Shown here in pieces: positions 25,209 to 34,268 of a stretch of 44,203 bases of DNA; within the stretch, counting starts at the first letter, position 1, and each line of letters opens with the position of its first letter. The stretch spans positions 1 to 44,203 of the forward strand of contig JABDDD010000013.1 of the NCBI GenBank assembly GCA_013287765.1. The letters are read 5' to 3'. The stretch is from Gammaproteobacteria bacterium. GTDB lineage: Bacteria; Pseudomonadota; Gammaproteobacteria; DSM-16500. The position numbers and the translations under genes were made by a program. The notes under the pieces were generated by a model. That model was not told the DNA's origin, did no database searches, and saw nothing but the letters and a program-made list of their open reading frames with translations.

Positions 25209-26582
25209 ATGCAATCTACTCCAGCTGAAGTAATTAATTTAAAGAGTCCACCTGCCGAGTTGCGTCGCTGTTTAAGTGCTTTTGATTTAACTTTTTTAGG
25301 AATTGGTGCCATTATTGGTGCGGGTATTTTTGTGATGACAGGTATTGCAGCTGCAACACAAGCAGGGCCTGGTATTGTCTTATCTTATGTATTAGCAGGC
25401 GTTGCTTGTAGTTTTTGTGCGTTAGCTTACGCAGAATTAGCTTCAAGTATTGGCGGATGTGGGGGAGCCTACGGTTATGCTTTTGTTGGCATTGGTAAAT
25501 TAACGGCATGGATTATTGGTTGGGATTTATTATTAGAATATGGTATGGATGCAGCGACTATTTCAATTGGTTGGGCGGGGTATGTCAATCACACTTTAGC
25601 AGCCATGGGCATGGCTCTTCCACAAAAATGGATTAACAATCCTTTTGAAGGCGGCATTGTCAATTTGCCGGCTGTTTTTATTATTTTTTGTTTGGCAAAT
25701 GTATTATCAATTGGTACAAAGCAAAGCGCATTATTTAATAATTTAATTGTTTATATCAAATTATTAGTCATTGCGCTTTTTATCGGAATTGGCGTATTTA
25801 ATTTTAATCCTGCTAATTGGCATCCATTTTTACCCTTTGGTTCGCAAGGCATCGTCAATGGTGCCGGTTTGATTTTCTTTGCATATATCGGCTTTGATGC
25901 AATCTCAACAGCAGGAGAAGAAGCGAAAAATCCAAAACGTGATTTGCCTATTGGGATTATTGCTTCATTATTAATTTGTACTATTATTTATGTGATAGTG
26001 GCTGCTTTGCTAACAGGTATGGCTTATTATTCCGATCTAAATGTGAGCTCTCCTGTTGCCGATGTATTAGTGAATTTAGGCCATCGTTATTCAGCAGAAG
26101 TTGTGGCATTAGGCGCCATTGGGGGTTTGACGACAGCTATTTTAGCTATGTATTTTGGTTTTACTCGGGTATTTTTAGCCATGGCGCGTGATAAATTTTT
26201 ACCGTCTAAAATTGCTAAAATTCATGAAAAAAGTGGTACCCCTAGGCGATTAATTTGGAGCATTGCAGTTATTATGATGATTATTGCAGGTTTTTTTCCA
26301 ATTTATCAAATCGCAAGTTTAGTCAACATTGGTACCTTAGCTGCTTTTATTGCTGTTTGTGTCAGTGTAATCATATTACGTCATACTAAGCCTCATTTAG
26401 CACGTCCTTTTAAAACGCCCTGGTCTCCTATTGTTCCTATGGCAGGTATTTTACTGTGTCTTTACTTAATGTGGACTTTATCAGCAACGACCTGGATTAG
26501 CTTTGGGTTATGGACGTTAGTTGGGTTAGGAATTTATTTTGCTTATGGTCGTAAAAGAGTAAATGCTGCTCCCTTGCATTAA
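25209..26582 (+). CDS. APC-superfamily amino-acid permease (CAT-like)
   Basis: A 457-residue inner-membrane transporter with about twelve helices. It carries the APC hallmarks LGIGAIIGAGIFVMTG in helix 1, SYVLAGVACSFCALAYAELAS, GIGKLTAWIIGWDLLLEYGM, and FFAYIGFDAISTAGEEAKNPKRDLPIGI. This set of motifs is typical of the cationic amino-acid transporter (YfnA/CAT) branch, although the actual substrate cannot be told. It is likely cotranscribed with the dehydratase-like gene upstream. A terminator hairpin follows directly. Confidence 0.9.
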   Translation: MQSTPAEVINLKSPPAELRRCLSAFDLTFLGIGAIIGAGIFVMTGIAAATQAGPGIVLSYVLAGVACSFCALAYAELASSIGGCGGAYGYAFVGIGKLTAWIIGWDLLLEYGMDAATISIGWAGYVNHTLAAMGMALPQKWINNPFEGGIVNLPAVFIIFCLANVLSIGTKQSALFNNLIVYIKLLVIALFIGIGVFNFNPANWHPFLPFGSQGIVNGAGLIFFAYIGFDAISTAGEEAKNPKRDLPIGIIASLLICTIIYVIVAALLTGMAYYSDLNVSSPVADVLVNLGHRYSAEVVALGAIGGLTTAILAMYFGFTRVFLAMARDKFLPSKIAKIHEKSGTPRRLIWSIAVIMMIIAGFFPIYQIASLVNIGTLAAFIAVCVSVIILRHTKPHLARPFKTPWSPIVPMAGILLCLYLMWTLSATTWISFGLWTLVGLGIYFAYGRKRVNAAPLH

Positions 26583-26593
26583 AAAATTTTCCT

Positions 26594-26635
26594 CCTGCTA
26601 TTTTCGTCTATGCGAGAATAGCAGGGGATTTTTGC
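26594..26635. terminator. Bidirectional rho-independent terminator
   Basis: CCTGCTATTTTCG (26594-26606) pairs with CGAGAATAGCAGG (26613-26625), 13 base pairs with one G-T wobble and a six-base loop. ATTTTT follows on the plus strand, and an AAAATTTT stretch on the other side serves the minus strand. It separates the convergent permease and serA genes. Confidence 0.85.
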
Positions 26636-26641
26636 AGAAAA

Positions 26642-27808
26642 TTAAAGCTGGCGCACTTGTATCACACCTTTGATAGCAGCGATTTCTTTTAGGACTGCCT
26701 CGGTTACAGCTGTATTTACATCAATAAGTGTATAAGCAATATCATCCCGAGATTTATTTAAAAGTCCGATGATGTTTAATCCGGCTTTAGCAAATATTGT
26801 TGAGATTTGTGCAACCATATTTGGCACATTCATATTGACAATAGCAAAGCGTAAACTGGCGCTATTTCTTTGCATTTCTATTGCAGGAAAATTAACAGAA
26901 TGTGTGATCGTGCCATTTTCTAAAAATTGACGAACTTGATTGGCAATCATGATGGCGCAGTTTTCTTCTGCTTCATGGGTTGATGCACCTAAATGAGGAA
27001 AAGAAAGTACGCGTGGATGATTTTTTAAAGTTGCTTTTGGAAAATCACTAATATAAGCATGTATTTTATTTTCATTTAATGCATGAAAAAGCGCATCATT
27101 ATCAATAATACCATCTCGTGCAAAATTTAATAATGTGATATTATTTTTCATTAAATTAAAATGCGCAGCATGAATCATATTTTGTGTTTCTTCGGTTAAA
27201 GGCACATGGAAAGTAATAAAATCTGCGCGCATTAATAAATCTTCGATATTATGTGCTTGTAAAACATTGGCAGATAATTCCCAAGCGCGAGAAACGGTGA
27301 TGGTTGGATCAAAGCCTATAACATTCATGCCTAAATGGATAGCGGCATTTGCAACTTTCACCCCAACATTGCCTAATCCAATAATACCTAGTGTTTTGCC
27401 TAATAATTCAAAGCCTACAAATTGTTTTTTATTTTTCTCAACGAGTTTTTCTATTTCAGCTTCCGTCCCTGATAAATTGCGTACGTACTCTTGTGCTTGA
27501 CACAAATGACGGCTTGCTAACAGCATACCTGCAATGACAATTTCACGCACAGCATTGGCATTAGCACCCGGCGTATTTAAAACAGGGATGCCAAGCTTGG
27601 TCATATCCGCAATAGGAATATTATTGACCCCAGCACCCGCTCGACCAATGACTTTAACAGTCTTTGGTAATGCAACACCATGTAAGTTATGCGAGCGTAG
27701 TAAAATAGCATCTGGGTGTGGGGTGTCGGAAGATATTTCATACTCTTCAGATGGAAATTGATTTAAACCATTAATAGAAATAGCATTGAGAGTTTGAATT
27801 TTAAACAT
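26642..27808 (-). CDS. serA: D-3-phosphoglycerate dehydrogenase
   Basis: A 388-residue enzyme for the first step of serine synthesis. The N-terminal substrate domain has ILLRSHNLHG. The NAD Rossmann motif is GLGNVGVKVANAAIHLGM. The catalytic residues are in NFARDGIID and HLGASTHEAEENCA. The C-terminal ~75 residues form an ACT domain (LRFAIVNMNVPNMVAQISTI, then GLLNKSRDDIAYTLIDV) that likely mediates serine feedback. It is divergent from the SerB-like phosphatase at 27876, placing two serine-pathway enzymes back to back. SerC is not in the window. Confidence 0.93.
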   Translation of the reverse strand: MFKIQTLNAISINGLNQFPSEEYEISSDTPHPDAILLRSHNLHGVALPKTVKVIGRAGAGVNNIPIADMTKLGIPVLNTPGANANAVREIVIAGMLLASRHLCQAQEYVRNLSGTEAEIEKLVEKNKKQFVGFELLGKTLGIIGLGNVGVKVANAAIHLGMNVIGFDPTITVSRAWELSANVLQAHNIEDLLMRADFITFHVPLTEETQNMIHAAHFNLMKNNITLLNFARDGIIDNDALFHALNENKIHAYISDFPKATLKNHPRVLSFPHLGASTHEAEENCAIMIANQVRQFLENGTITHSVNFPAIEMQRNSASLRFAIVNMNVPNMVAQISTIFAKAGLNIIGLLNKSRDDIAYTLIDVNTAVTEAVLKEIAAIKGVIQVRQL

Positions 27809-27875
27809 TTTTCCCCCTATTGCAAAACAGTGTTATATTAATCTACTTAATTTTAGTTTTTTTGGAATAAAATAT

Positions 27876-28634
27876 ATGATATCAGCTTATTTTTCACCAT
27901 TAGCACATCCAATTGATGCGGTCATTTTTGACTGTGACGGCACATTAAGTTCAATTGAAGGCATTGATGAGTTAGCCAATATAAATCATGTTGGCCATAT
28001 TGTAAAACAATTAACTCAAGATGCAATGGGGATATCAGGCATGACCCCGCAATTATATGAGAAACGATTAACTCTAGTACGACCTACTCAAGCACAAGTT
28101 TTATCGGCAGGGCAAGAGTATATTAAACATCAAACGCCAGATATTTTGCAAATTATTCAATTATTATATCGTTTGCAAAAAGTTGTTTATATTGTTTCGG
28201 CTGGGCTGTTGCCGGCTGTTAAAGTTTTAGCAGATTTTTTAAAAATTCCCAAAGAAAATGTTTTTGCAGTTGACATACAATTTAATCAACAAGGAGAGTA
28301 TCATGATTTTGATCGTGCTTCTCCTATGACAAGAAAAAATGGTAAACGAGAAATTGTTTTTGCGTTAAAAAAGAAACACAATACTTTAGCTTTTGTCGGT
28401 GATGGATTAACAGATTATGAAGTCTATGATCAAGTGACACGCTTTGTCGGATATGGTGGTGCATATTATCGACCAAATATTGCAGCACTTTGTGAATATT
28501 ACATTAAGACTGCATCAATGGCACCTCTTATTCCTTTTATTTTAACAGAGCATGAGATGATACAATTATCTACTGTTGAAAAAATTTTTTATCAGCAAAG
28601 TTTAGTTAATAATAAAGATATTAAATTTGCATAA
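27876..28634 (+). CDS. HAD-family phosphatase, probable phosphoserine phosphatase
   Basis: A 252-residue HAD-superfamily hydrolase. Motif I is DAVIFDCDGTLSSIEGIDELA with the nucleophile Asp. Motif II is YIVSAGLLPAVK, the conserved Lys region includes RKNGKREIV, and motif III/IV is FVGDGLTDYEV. The IEGIDELA sequence after motif I is typical of SerB-type enzymes. Divergence from serA with a 67-base shared promoter region strongly supports phosphoserine as the substrate, though this remains inference. Its last 14 bases overlap the end of argE, which is transcribed in the opposite direction. Confidence 0.82.
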   Translation: MISAYFSPLAHPIDAVIFDCDGTLSSIEGIDELANINHVGHIVKQLTQDAMGISGMTPQLYEKRLTLVRPTQAQVLSAGQEYIKHQTPDILQIIQLLYRLQKVVYIVSAGLLPAVKVLADFLKIPKENVFAVDIQFNQQGEYHDFDRASPMTRKNGKREIVFALKKKHNTLAFVGDGLTDYEVYDQVTRFVGYGGAYYRPNIAALCEYYIKTASMAPLIPFILTEHEMIQLSTVEKIFYQQSLVNNKDIKFA

Positions 28635-29781
28635 ATTGCTCAACTAATTGAAGTAAAAAAGTTTCACACGTTTTTAATTGGGCGATAGAAACAAATTCAT
28701 TCGCCCGATGCGCTTCGCGAATGTTACCAGGACCACATAAAACAGTTGGAATATGGGCATTTTGAAATAAACCTGCTTCAGTTGCATAAGAAACTTTTCG
28801 TTTAGTTTGATCTTTCAGTATCTTTCTCATTAATTGCGTGATGGTTGCATTTTCTGCAGCCTCAAATGCAGGAGCCGAAGCTAATGTATTAAAATCAATT
28901 GTAGCTTCACTATAAGAGCGTTGCATTATTTTTACTAAATCAGTATTAATATAATTTTTTATTTGCAAAATAATATCTTGCGGATTAACAGCTGGTAATT
29001 GACGAAATTCGAATATAAACTCACAAAGAGCAGGAATAATATTTGCAGCAGTCCCTCCGGTAATAGTATTCACAGTCATACTGGTAAAAGGCACATCAAA
29101 ATGTTGATCAATCGGTCCTTTATTTTTAAGATGATCACTTAAATGATGAATCCAATTTATCAATTGCGCAGCATATTGGATAGCATTGCAGCCTAAAGGT
29201 GTTAATGAAGAATGTGCAGCAAAACCATGTACCTTGCATTGAAATGCTTGAATGCCTTTGTGCGCCACGACCATATTCATTTCTGTGGGTTCTCCGACAA
29301 TACAGGCACTTGGATGAATATTTTTTTTCTGCATATCTGCGATGAGTAATGGCACGCCTTTACAGCCCACTTCTTCATCATAAGAAAAGGCAAAATGCAA
29401 AGGTTTAGCTAACGACATTTTTTTAAATTGTGGGACTAGAGCTAATACGACTGCAATAAACCCTTTCATATCTGTGGCGCCGCGTCCATAAATATTTTCA
29501 TGGGTTATTTTTGCTTGAAAGGGATCGCTTTCCCAGTCTTGACCATCAACTGGGACAACATCGGTGTGACCTGATAAGATCAGTCCATTATTCATTTGAT
29601 CATTGGTCGCTGGAATAGTTGCAAATAAATTGGCTTTTTGCTGAGTGATATCATAGGTCAAATGAGAGGCAATATTATGTAAATTCAACCAATCCTGAAT
29701 GAGAGTAATTAATTTTAAATTAGATCGATAAGAAGTCGTATCTATAGATATTAATTGAGAAAGCCATTCTTGAGTATTCAT
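28621..29781 (-). CDS. argE: Acetylornithine deacetylase (M20 family)
   Basis: A 386-residue zinc-dependent deacetylase of the arginine pathway. The metal-binding and catalytic motifs are visible: SGHTDVVPVDGQDWESDPF, GRGATDMKGF, SYDEEVGCKGVP, EPTEMNMVVAHKG, and the C-terminal CGPGNIREAHRANEFV with the last metal ligand. The length and motifs fit ArgE better than the related DapE. No other arginine gene is nearby. The 3' end overlaps the SerB-like gene by 14 bases, tail to tail. Confidence 0.9.
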   Translation of the reverse strand: MNTQEWLSQLISIDTTSYRSNLKLITLIQDWLNLHNIASHLTYDITQQKANLFATIPATNDQMNNGLILSGHTDVVPVDGQDWESDPFQAKITHENIYGRGATDMKGFIAVVLALVPQFKKMSLAKPLHFAFSYDEEVGCKGVPLLIADMQKKNIHPSACIVGEPTEMNMVVAHKGIQAFQCKVHGFAAHSSLTPLGCNAIQYAAQLINWIHHLSDHLKNKGPIDQHFDVPFTSMTVNTITGGTAANIIPALCEFIFEFRQLPAVNPQDIILQIKNYINTDLVKIMQRSYSEATIDFNTLASAPAFEAAENATITQLMRKILKDQTKRKVSYATEAGLFQNAHIPTVLCGPGNIREAHRANEFVSIAQLKTCETFLLQLVEQFMQI

Positions 29782-29938
29782 TTTAGCAGCCTTAAATTAA
29801 ACTAGAGTATGTTGTAAAAATAAGCGCTACGCATATAATACTCCTAGTTTGATTGTAAAGAATAATTAATTATTAGTTAGTGCAAGTAAGTGATTTTGTA
29901 TTATTTTATAAGAAATAGCAATATTTTAACTATATTTA

Positions 29939-30532
29939 TTATGATGCAAAAACAACATCAACAGAAAAAATAGTCGCTTTTTGTAAATAGCGGTCAGCTT
30001 GCTTGATGATAGTAAGACTATATAAAGCCTCTAATGCTGCTTGATCAAGATTTGAAAAGCCACTGGATTTTAAAATAGTTATTTGGTCAATCTGACCAGT
30101 TGGATGTACTTTAAATTCTAATGTCACAGTGCCTGATTGATTGAGCAAGAGTGCATTTGCTGGATAATGCTCATTAGCAATAATTGCATTGTGTATAATT
30201 TTTAAAAACTCGTCATTTTTATTTGGGCTTTTTGCTATGGTTTGTGCTATATTTTTTTTAGAAATTATTGACTTATTTTTTTCAAATTTCTTTTTTTTAA
30301 TGAACCCATATTTAGAAAAAAATAATTTTTTAGTAGGTATTTTTTTAATAGGATGCGCTATTTTTACGGAATTTAGTTGAAAAATATAACCAGGTATTAT
30401 TTTATTATTTTTTTCTCCAATTGAGTCAATTGAATGATGAGATTTAGAAAAACAATAGATAGATAATAACAATAATAAATGCAAAGCCAAAGACCCATAA
30501 AAATATCTAGAATTAATTAAATAATTTTTCAT
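29939..30532 (-). CDS. TonB-family energy transducer
   Basis: A 197-residue protein with an N-terminal membrane anchor (FYGSLALHLLLLLSIYCFS), a lysine-rich periplasmic spacer (KKIPTKKLFFSK...KKKKFEKNK) and a C-terminal TonB fold (YPANALLLNQSGTVTLEFKV, then GQIDQITILKSSGFSNLDQAALEAL). It transfers proton-motive force to outer-membrane receptors. The spacer is lysine-rich but lacks the long Pro-Glu/Pro-Lys run of classical TonB. Its ATG overlaps the stop of the receptor gene by four bases, so it appears dedicated to that receptor. ExbB and ExbD are not in the window. Confidence 0.87.
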   Translation of the reverse strand: MKNYLINSRYFYGSLALHLLLLLSIYCFSKSHHSIDSIGEKNNKIIPGYIFQLNSVKIAHPIKKIPTKKLFFSKYGFIKKKKFEKNKSIISKKNIAQTIAKSPNKNDEFLKIIHNAIIANEHYPANALLLNQSGTVTLEFKVHPTGQIDQITILKSSGFSNLDQAALEALYSLTIIKQADRYLQKATIFSVDVVFAS

Positions 30533-32418
30533 AAAAAAGAATAAGTTAATGTTAGTAAAATATTTCGTCCGGCGGCTGGGTAAAATGAACTGGTATTATT
30601 GCTAGTATCAAATACAGTGTATAAAAAATAATTTTTATTAAAAATATTGTTTATTTTAAATGATATTTTTAATTGTTTATAGATATACCCTAAATTGCTA
30701 TTATAAATAGTATAGCCACCTATTTTATTGCCAATATTCGCATCATCATTAGCGGGATATTGGTTACCGGTAAAAAGTGCTTCTATATATAAATTCCAAT
30801 GCGGATGAAAAAGATAATTAGCGCCTAAATGAACAATATTCTCAGCAACTAAGGGAATACGATTTCCTGAATTGATGCCACTTTGAAAACGAGCATTCAC
30901 ATAATGATATTCTGTATTTAATATAAGTTTTTTAGTGAATATATATTTTTCTGATAGTGAAAAGCCTTGCCGAATAGTCGGCGGTAAATTTCGATTCGTG
31001 CCAAATGGATCTTTGGCTGTTTGTTCAGGATCAAAAGCAATTTCGTCTGTTAAATTTAATTGATAAATAGCGATCTCACTTATTAAATTTAAAAAATGCG
31101 AGCGAAGACCTGCTTCATAGGCATACCCTTTCTGCGTTTTTAATGGAGTAGTGGATGAGGCCATTTCATCTGCTTTTGGAAAGCGAAAACTACCGGCATG
31201 TCTTAAATACACTTCATGATTTAATGATAATTTATAAAGAATACCTAGTGTTGTTGTGGCGGCACGGTTTAAAGTATGATTTTGACTGGTGTCTTGTAAT
31301 TGACTTTTTTGTATAGCCGCACGTCCACCCACTGATATAATTAAAGGCTCTTTCACTGGGAGATTAATTAAACTAAAAACACCGTATTTTTGTAGAGCAT
31401 CTTGAGTGATACCAAAATCAGTACCAAGATGGTAACGATCATCTTCTAAATCCATCCCTGTTGTGACGATATTTTTTCTAAATGTTCCTGTTAATTGTGG
31501 TTTCAAAAAATGAGTTATACGAGATTGCGTAAAAGGAGAAGTCAGTACCCCATTTCCATGCATTTCTCGACGTGCTAAATCAGTGGTCAATTGCCAGTTT
31601 GGATTCAGCAATTGTTTTTGTTGCAAATGATAATTCCCACTCCAATCAGAAAAAAAATCGGTATGATTACTGGCTTGACGTGGATTATCTGCAGCTTCTT
31701 CAGCAGTTAAAGCGCCTGGATATTGCATGATTTCTTTGGCTATTTGATAGTCAAAGACAATGGAGCTTGCTTTATTGTCATATAAAAAATTGCCTGATAA
31801 TAAATTTTGATCATAATCATTATGATCACGATAGCCATTTGTATGATGTGTTAATGCAGCTATATTGTAATTTATTTTTTTAAATGAATGATTAATTGCG
31901 CCATAACAATTATGCTGATTAAAGCTGCCCATAGCGCATGATAAAACAATATTCTCGCTTGTGGGTTTTTTAGTAATAATATTAACAACACCACCGACTG
32001 CTTGATCGCCATATAAAACGCTTTCGCTGCCTGTTATTATTTCTATACGATCAATTTCTTGAATAGGAATAAAATTTAAATCAGGTGGAGCAATATCAGG
32101 ATTAACAATTGGAATGCCATTGACTAATATCAAAGTATTGCTGCTTGCATTTGCTCCAAAACCCCTCATGCTTAATAAAACTTGAGAACCATTTCCTGTG
32201 GTATCTTGTAATTGAATGCCCCCTAACATTTGTAGTATTTGTGGTACAGAAGTCGCACCGATGGTTGTGATATCTTCTGCCGTGATCACTTTTTTCGGTG
32301 CATTTGAAAAAGTAATCTCTAAAGGTTTTTGCACGGTGATCGGGGGTACGATAGTATCTGACAAAGCGAAACTCATTGAGGTATAAAATACCAATAAAAA
32401 AACTATTAAAGCATACAT
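30529..32418 (-). CDS. TonB-dependent outer-membrane receptor
   Basis: A 629-residue protein with a signal peptide (MYALIVFLLVFYTSMSFA). A plug domain follows (KKVITAEDITTIGATSVPQ, RGFGANASSNTLILVNGIP, DRIEIITGSESVLYGDQAVGG), then a C-terminal 22-strand-type barrel ending in NILLTLTYSFL. This is the layout of BtuB/siderophore-type receptors. The plug has the LYG.QAVGGVVNIITKK motif typical of the group. The substrate is not readable; cobalamin, haem or a metal chelate are possible. No cobalamin riboswitch is seen, because only 39 bases separate it from etfA, with which it seems cotranscribed. Confidence 0.9.
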   Translation of the reverse strand: MYALIVFLLVFYTSMSFALSDTIVPPITVQKPLEITFSNAPKKVITAEDITTIGATSVPQILQMLGGIQLQDTTGNGSQVLLSMRGFGANASSNTLILVNGIPIVNPDIAPPDLNFIPIQEIDRIEIITGSESVLYGDQAVGGVVNIITKKPTSENIVLSCAMGSFNQHNCYGAINHSFKKINYNIAALTHHTNGYRDHNDYDQNLLSGNFLYDNKASSIVFDYQIAKEIMQYPGALTAEEAADNPRQASNHTDFFSDWSGNYHLQQKQLLNPNWQLTTDLARREMHGNGVLTSPFTQSRITHFLKPQLTGTFRKNIVTTGMDLEDDRYHLGTDFGITQDALQKYGVFSLINLPVKEPLIISVGGRAAIQKSQLQDTSQNHTLNRAATTTLGILYKLSLNHEVYLRHAGSFRFPKADEMASSTTPLKTQKGYAYEAGLRSHFLNLISEIAIYQLNLTDEIAFDPEQTAKDPFGTNRNLPPTIRQGFSLSEKYIFTKKLILNTEYHYVNARFQSGINSGNRIPLVAENIVHLGANYLFHPHWNLYIEALFTGNQYPANDDANIGNKIGGYTIYNSNLGYIYKQLKISFKINNIFNKNYFLYTVFDTSNNTSSFYPAAGRNILLTLTYSFL

Positions 32419-32457
32419 ACCACTCTCGTCTAAATGAGCACTTTATTTTGAGTGCTT

Positions 32458-33396
32458 TTATTTTTTTAATTCCGCTAATAATTCTGATGTGGCTGTAAAT
32501 AAATCTTCAACTAATCCATAGTCTGCTATTTCAAAAATAGGGGCATCAGGGTCATTATTGATTGCAACTATGATTTTACTGTCTTTCATGCCGGCTAAAT
32601 GTTGAATAGCACCAGAGATACCGATTGCAATATAAAGATCGGGCGCGACTACTTTACCTGTTTGACCGACTTGATAATCATTTGGCGCAAAGCCTGCATC
32701 AACAGCGGCGCGAGAGGCTCCCACTGCACCACCTAATAAATCTGCTAATTCTTCAATTATTTTGAAATTTTCCGCATTTTTTAAGCCGCGTCCACCTGAA
32801 ATAACAATACGTGCATTAGTGAGTTCGGGTCGTGTTGAAATTGTTAATATTTGATTTATAAACTTTGATAAAATATTTAAAATAATTGTATCAATGATTT
32901 TAATGGGTGCAAGAGATGTGCTCGATGCTGTTTCTGCTTTAAATGCTGTGCTACGGATAGTTAAAAATTGAATAGACTCTTTGTTTTGTACAGTTGCAAA
33001 TGCATTTCCAGCATAAATAGGTCGAAGAAAAGTATCGGTTGAAATAATTTTTGTTATATCTGTAACAATAGCACTCTCTAATAAGGCTGCTGTACGAGGG
33101 AGTATATTTTTACCAAAAGTTGTGGCGGCCATTAATACATATTGATAATTTTTAGCAAGATCAGCAATTAATTGTGCTGTATTTTCAGGCAATTGATGTT
33201 CATATGCTTTAGCATCTGCGACAAATACTTGCCTAATTTTTTTAAGTTTTTGTGCGGAAGTAATAACGGCTTCACATTGATAACCTATTACCAAAATATC
33301 GATATCACCGGTTAATTGTTGGGCTGCTGTTAGTGTATGCCAATTACAGGGCTTTAATGCTTGATTATCATGTTCTGCAATGATTAAAATGCTCAT
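32458..33396 (-). CDS. etfA: Electron transfer flavoprotein alpha subunit
   Basis: A 312-residue FAD-binding subunit of ETF. The C-terminal FAD motif is clear: [52 protein letters not shown] and [19 protein letters not shown]. The N-terminal half is the nucleotide-loop-type domain shared with EtfB. It forms a dimer with EtfB to collect electrons from acyl-CoA dehydrogenases and pass them to ETF-QO. Its ATG overlaps the etfB stop by four bases. The receptor gene starts 39 bases after its stop. Confidence 0.96.
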   Translation of the reverse strand: MSILIIAEHDNQALKPCNWHTLTAAQQLTGDIDILVIGYQCEAVITSAQKLKKIRQVFVADAKAYEHQLPENTAQLIADLAKNYQYVLMAATTFGKNILPRTAALLESAIVTDITKIISTDTFLRPIYAGNAFATVQNKESIQFLTIRSTAFKAETASSTSLAPIKIIDTIILNILSKFINQILTISTRPELTNARIVISGGRGLKNAENFKIIEELADLLGGAVGASRAAVDAGFAPNDYQVGQTGKVVAPDLYIAIGISGAIQHLAGMKDSKIIVAINNDPDAPIFEIADYGLVEDLFTATSELLAELKK

Positions 33397-34145
33397 GTGA
33401 TGACCTGTGCTTCTTTTTTAAGTTTATCTATTAATTCTTTGACATTGGCTACTTTAATACCTGTATGACGTTTTTCAGGTGGAGTGATTTTTAAGATGTG
33501 TAATCGCGAGGTGGTATCAAGCAATAAAGTGTCCAATGGAATGATTTCAATTGGTTTTCGTTTAGCTTGCATAATATTCGGTAAAGATAGATAGCGAGGT
33601 TGATTGAGTCGCAAATCAGTGGTGATAACGGCTGGTAACTGTAAAGAGAGCATTTGTAAACCACCATCTATTTCACGTGTTACATCAACTATAGTGTCTT
33701 TTAGTTCTATTTTAGAGACAAAAGTACCTTGTGCCCAATTTAATAATCCAGCCAGCATTTGGCCGGTTTGATTGTGATCACTGTCAATTGCTTGTTTGCC
33801 TAATAAGACTAATTGAGGTGTCTCTCGCTTCACTAAATTTTGTAAAATTTTAGCAGCGGCTAATGGCTGAATATTTTCCGTGGTTTCAATCAAAATAGCT
33901 CGATCGGCACCCATTGCCAGTGCTACGCGTAATGTTTCTTGACAGGTTTTATCGCCGATGGAGATTGCAACAATTTCTGTTACTTTGCCTTGTTCTTTTA
34001 GTTTAACGGCTTCTTCTACTGCAATTTCATCAAATGGGTTCATTGACATCTTGATATTTGATGTTTCAACACCTGTTTCATCTGATTTCACGCGGATGCG
34101 AACGGTATAATCAATTACTCTTTTTGTAGCCACTAACACTTTCAT
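33393..34145 (-). CDS. etfB: Electron transfer flavoprotein beta subunit
   Basis: A 250-residue ETF beta subunit. It begins [20 protein letters not shown] and carries [46 protein letters not shown] and [20 protein letters not shown], all characteristic of EtfB. AMP binding and dimerisation with EtfA are expected. The start is the ATG at 34145 (GGGA upstream), not the TTG-initiated frame from 34169. It is the first gene of the etfB-etfA-receptor-tonB unit. Confidence 0.96.
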   Translation of the reverse strand: MKVLVATKRVIDYTVRIRVKSDETGVETSNIKMSMNPFDEIAVEEAVKLKEQGKVTEIVAISIGDKTCQETLRVALAMGADRAILIETTENIQPLAAAKILQNLVKRETPQLVLLGKQAIDSDHNQTGQMLAGLLNWAQGTFVSKIELKDTIVDVTREIDGGLQMLSLQLPAVITTDLRLNQPRYLSLPNIMQAKRKPIEIIPLDTLLLDTTSRLHILKITPPEKRHTGIKVANVKELIDKLKKEAQVIT

Positions 34146-34268
34146 ATTGAGTCCCACTTTTGCCGTCAAGATACTATTAAATGTCAGCGAATTGTATCGT
34201 AATATTGAGTGGTTGAAAGCTATTTTTTTAGATATACTCTGATTCTTTCAGGAGTTTTAAGTTAAACA

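Noticed and set aside
32419-32457. Cobalamin riboswitch upstream of the TonB-dependent receptor
   Set aside because: Only 39 bases are available and no B12-box-like sequence is seen.
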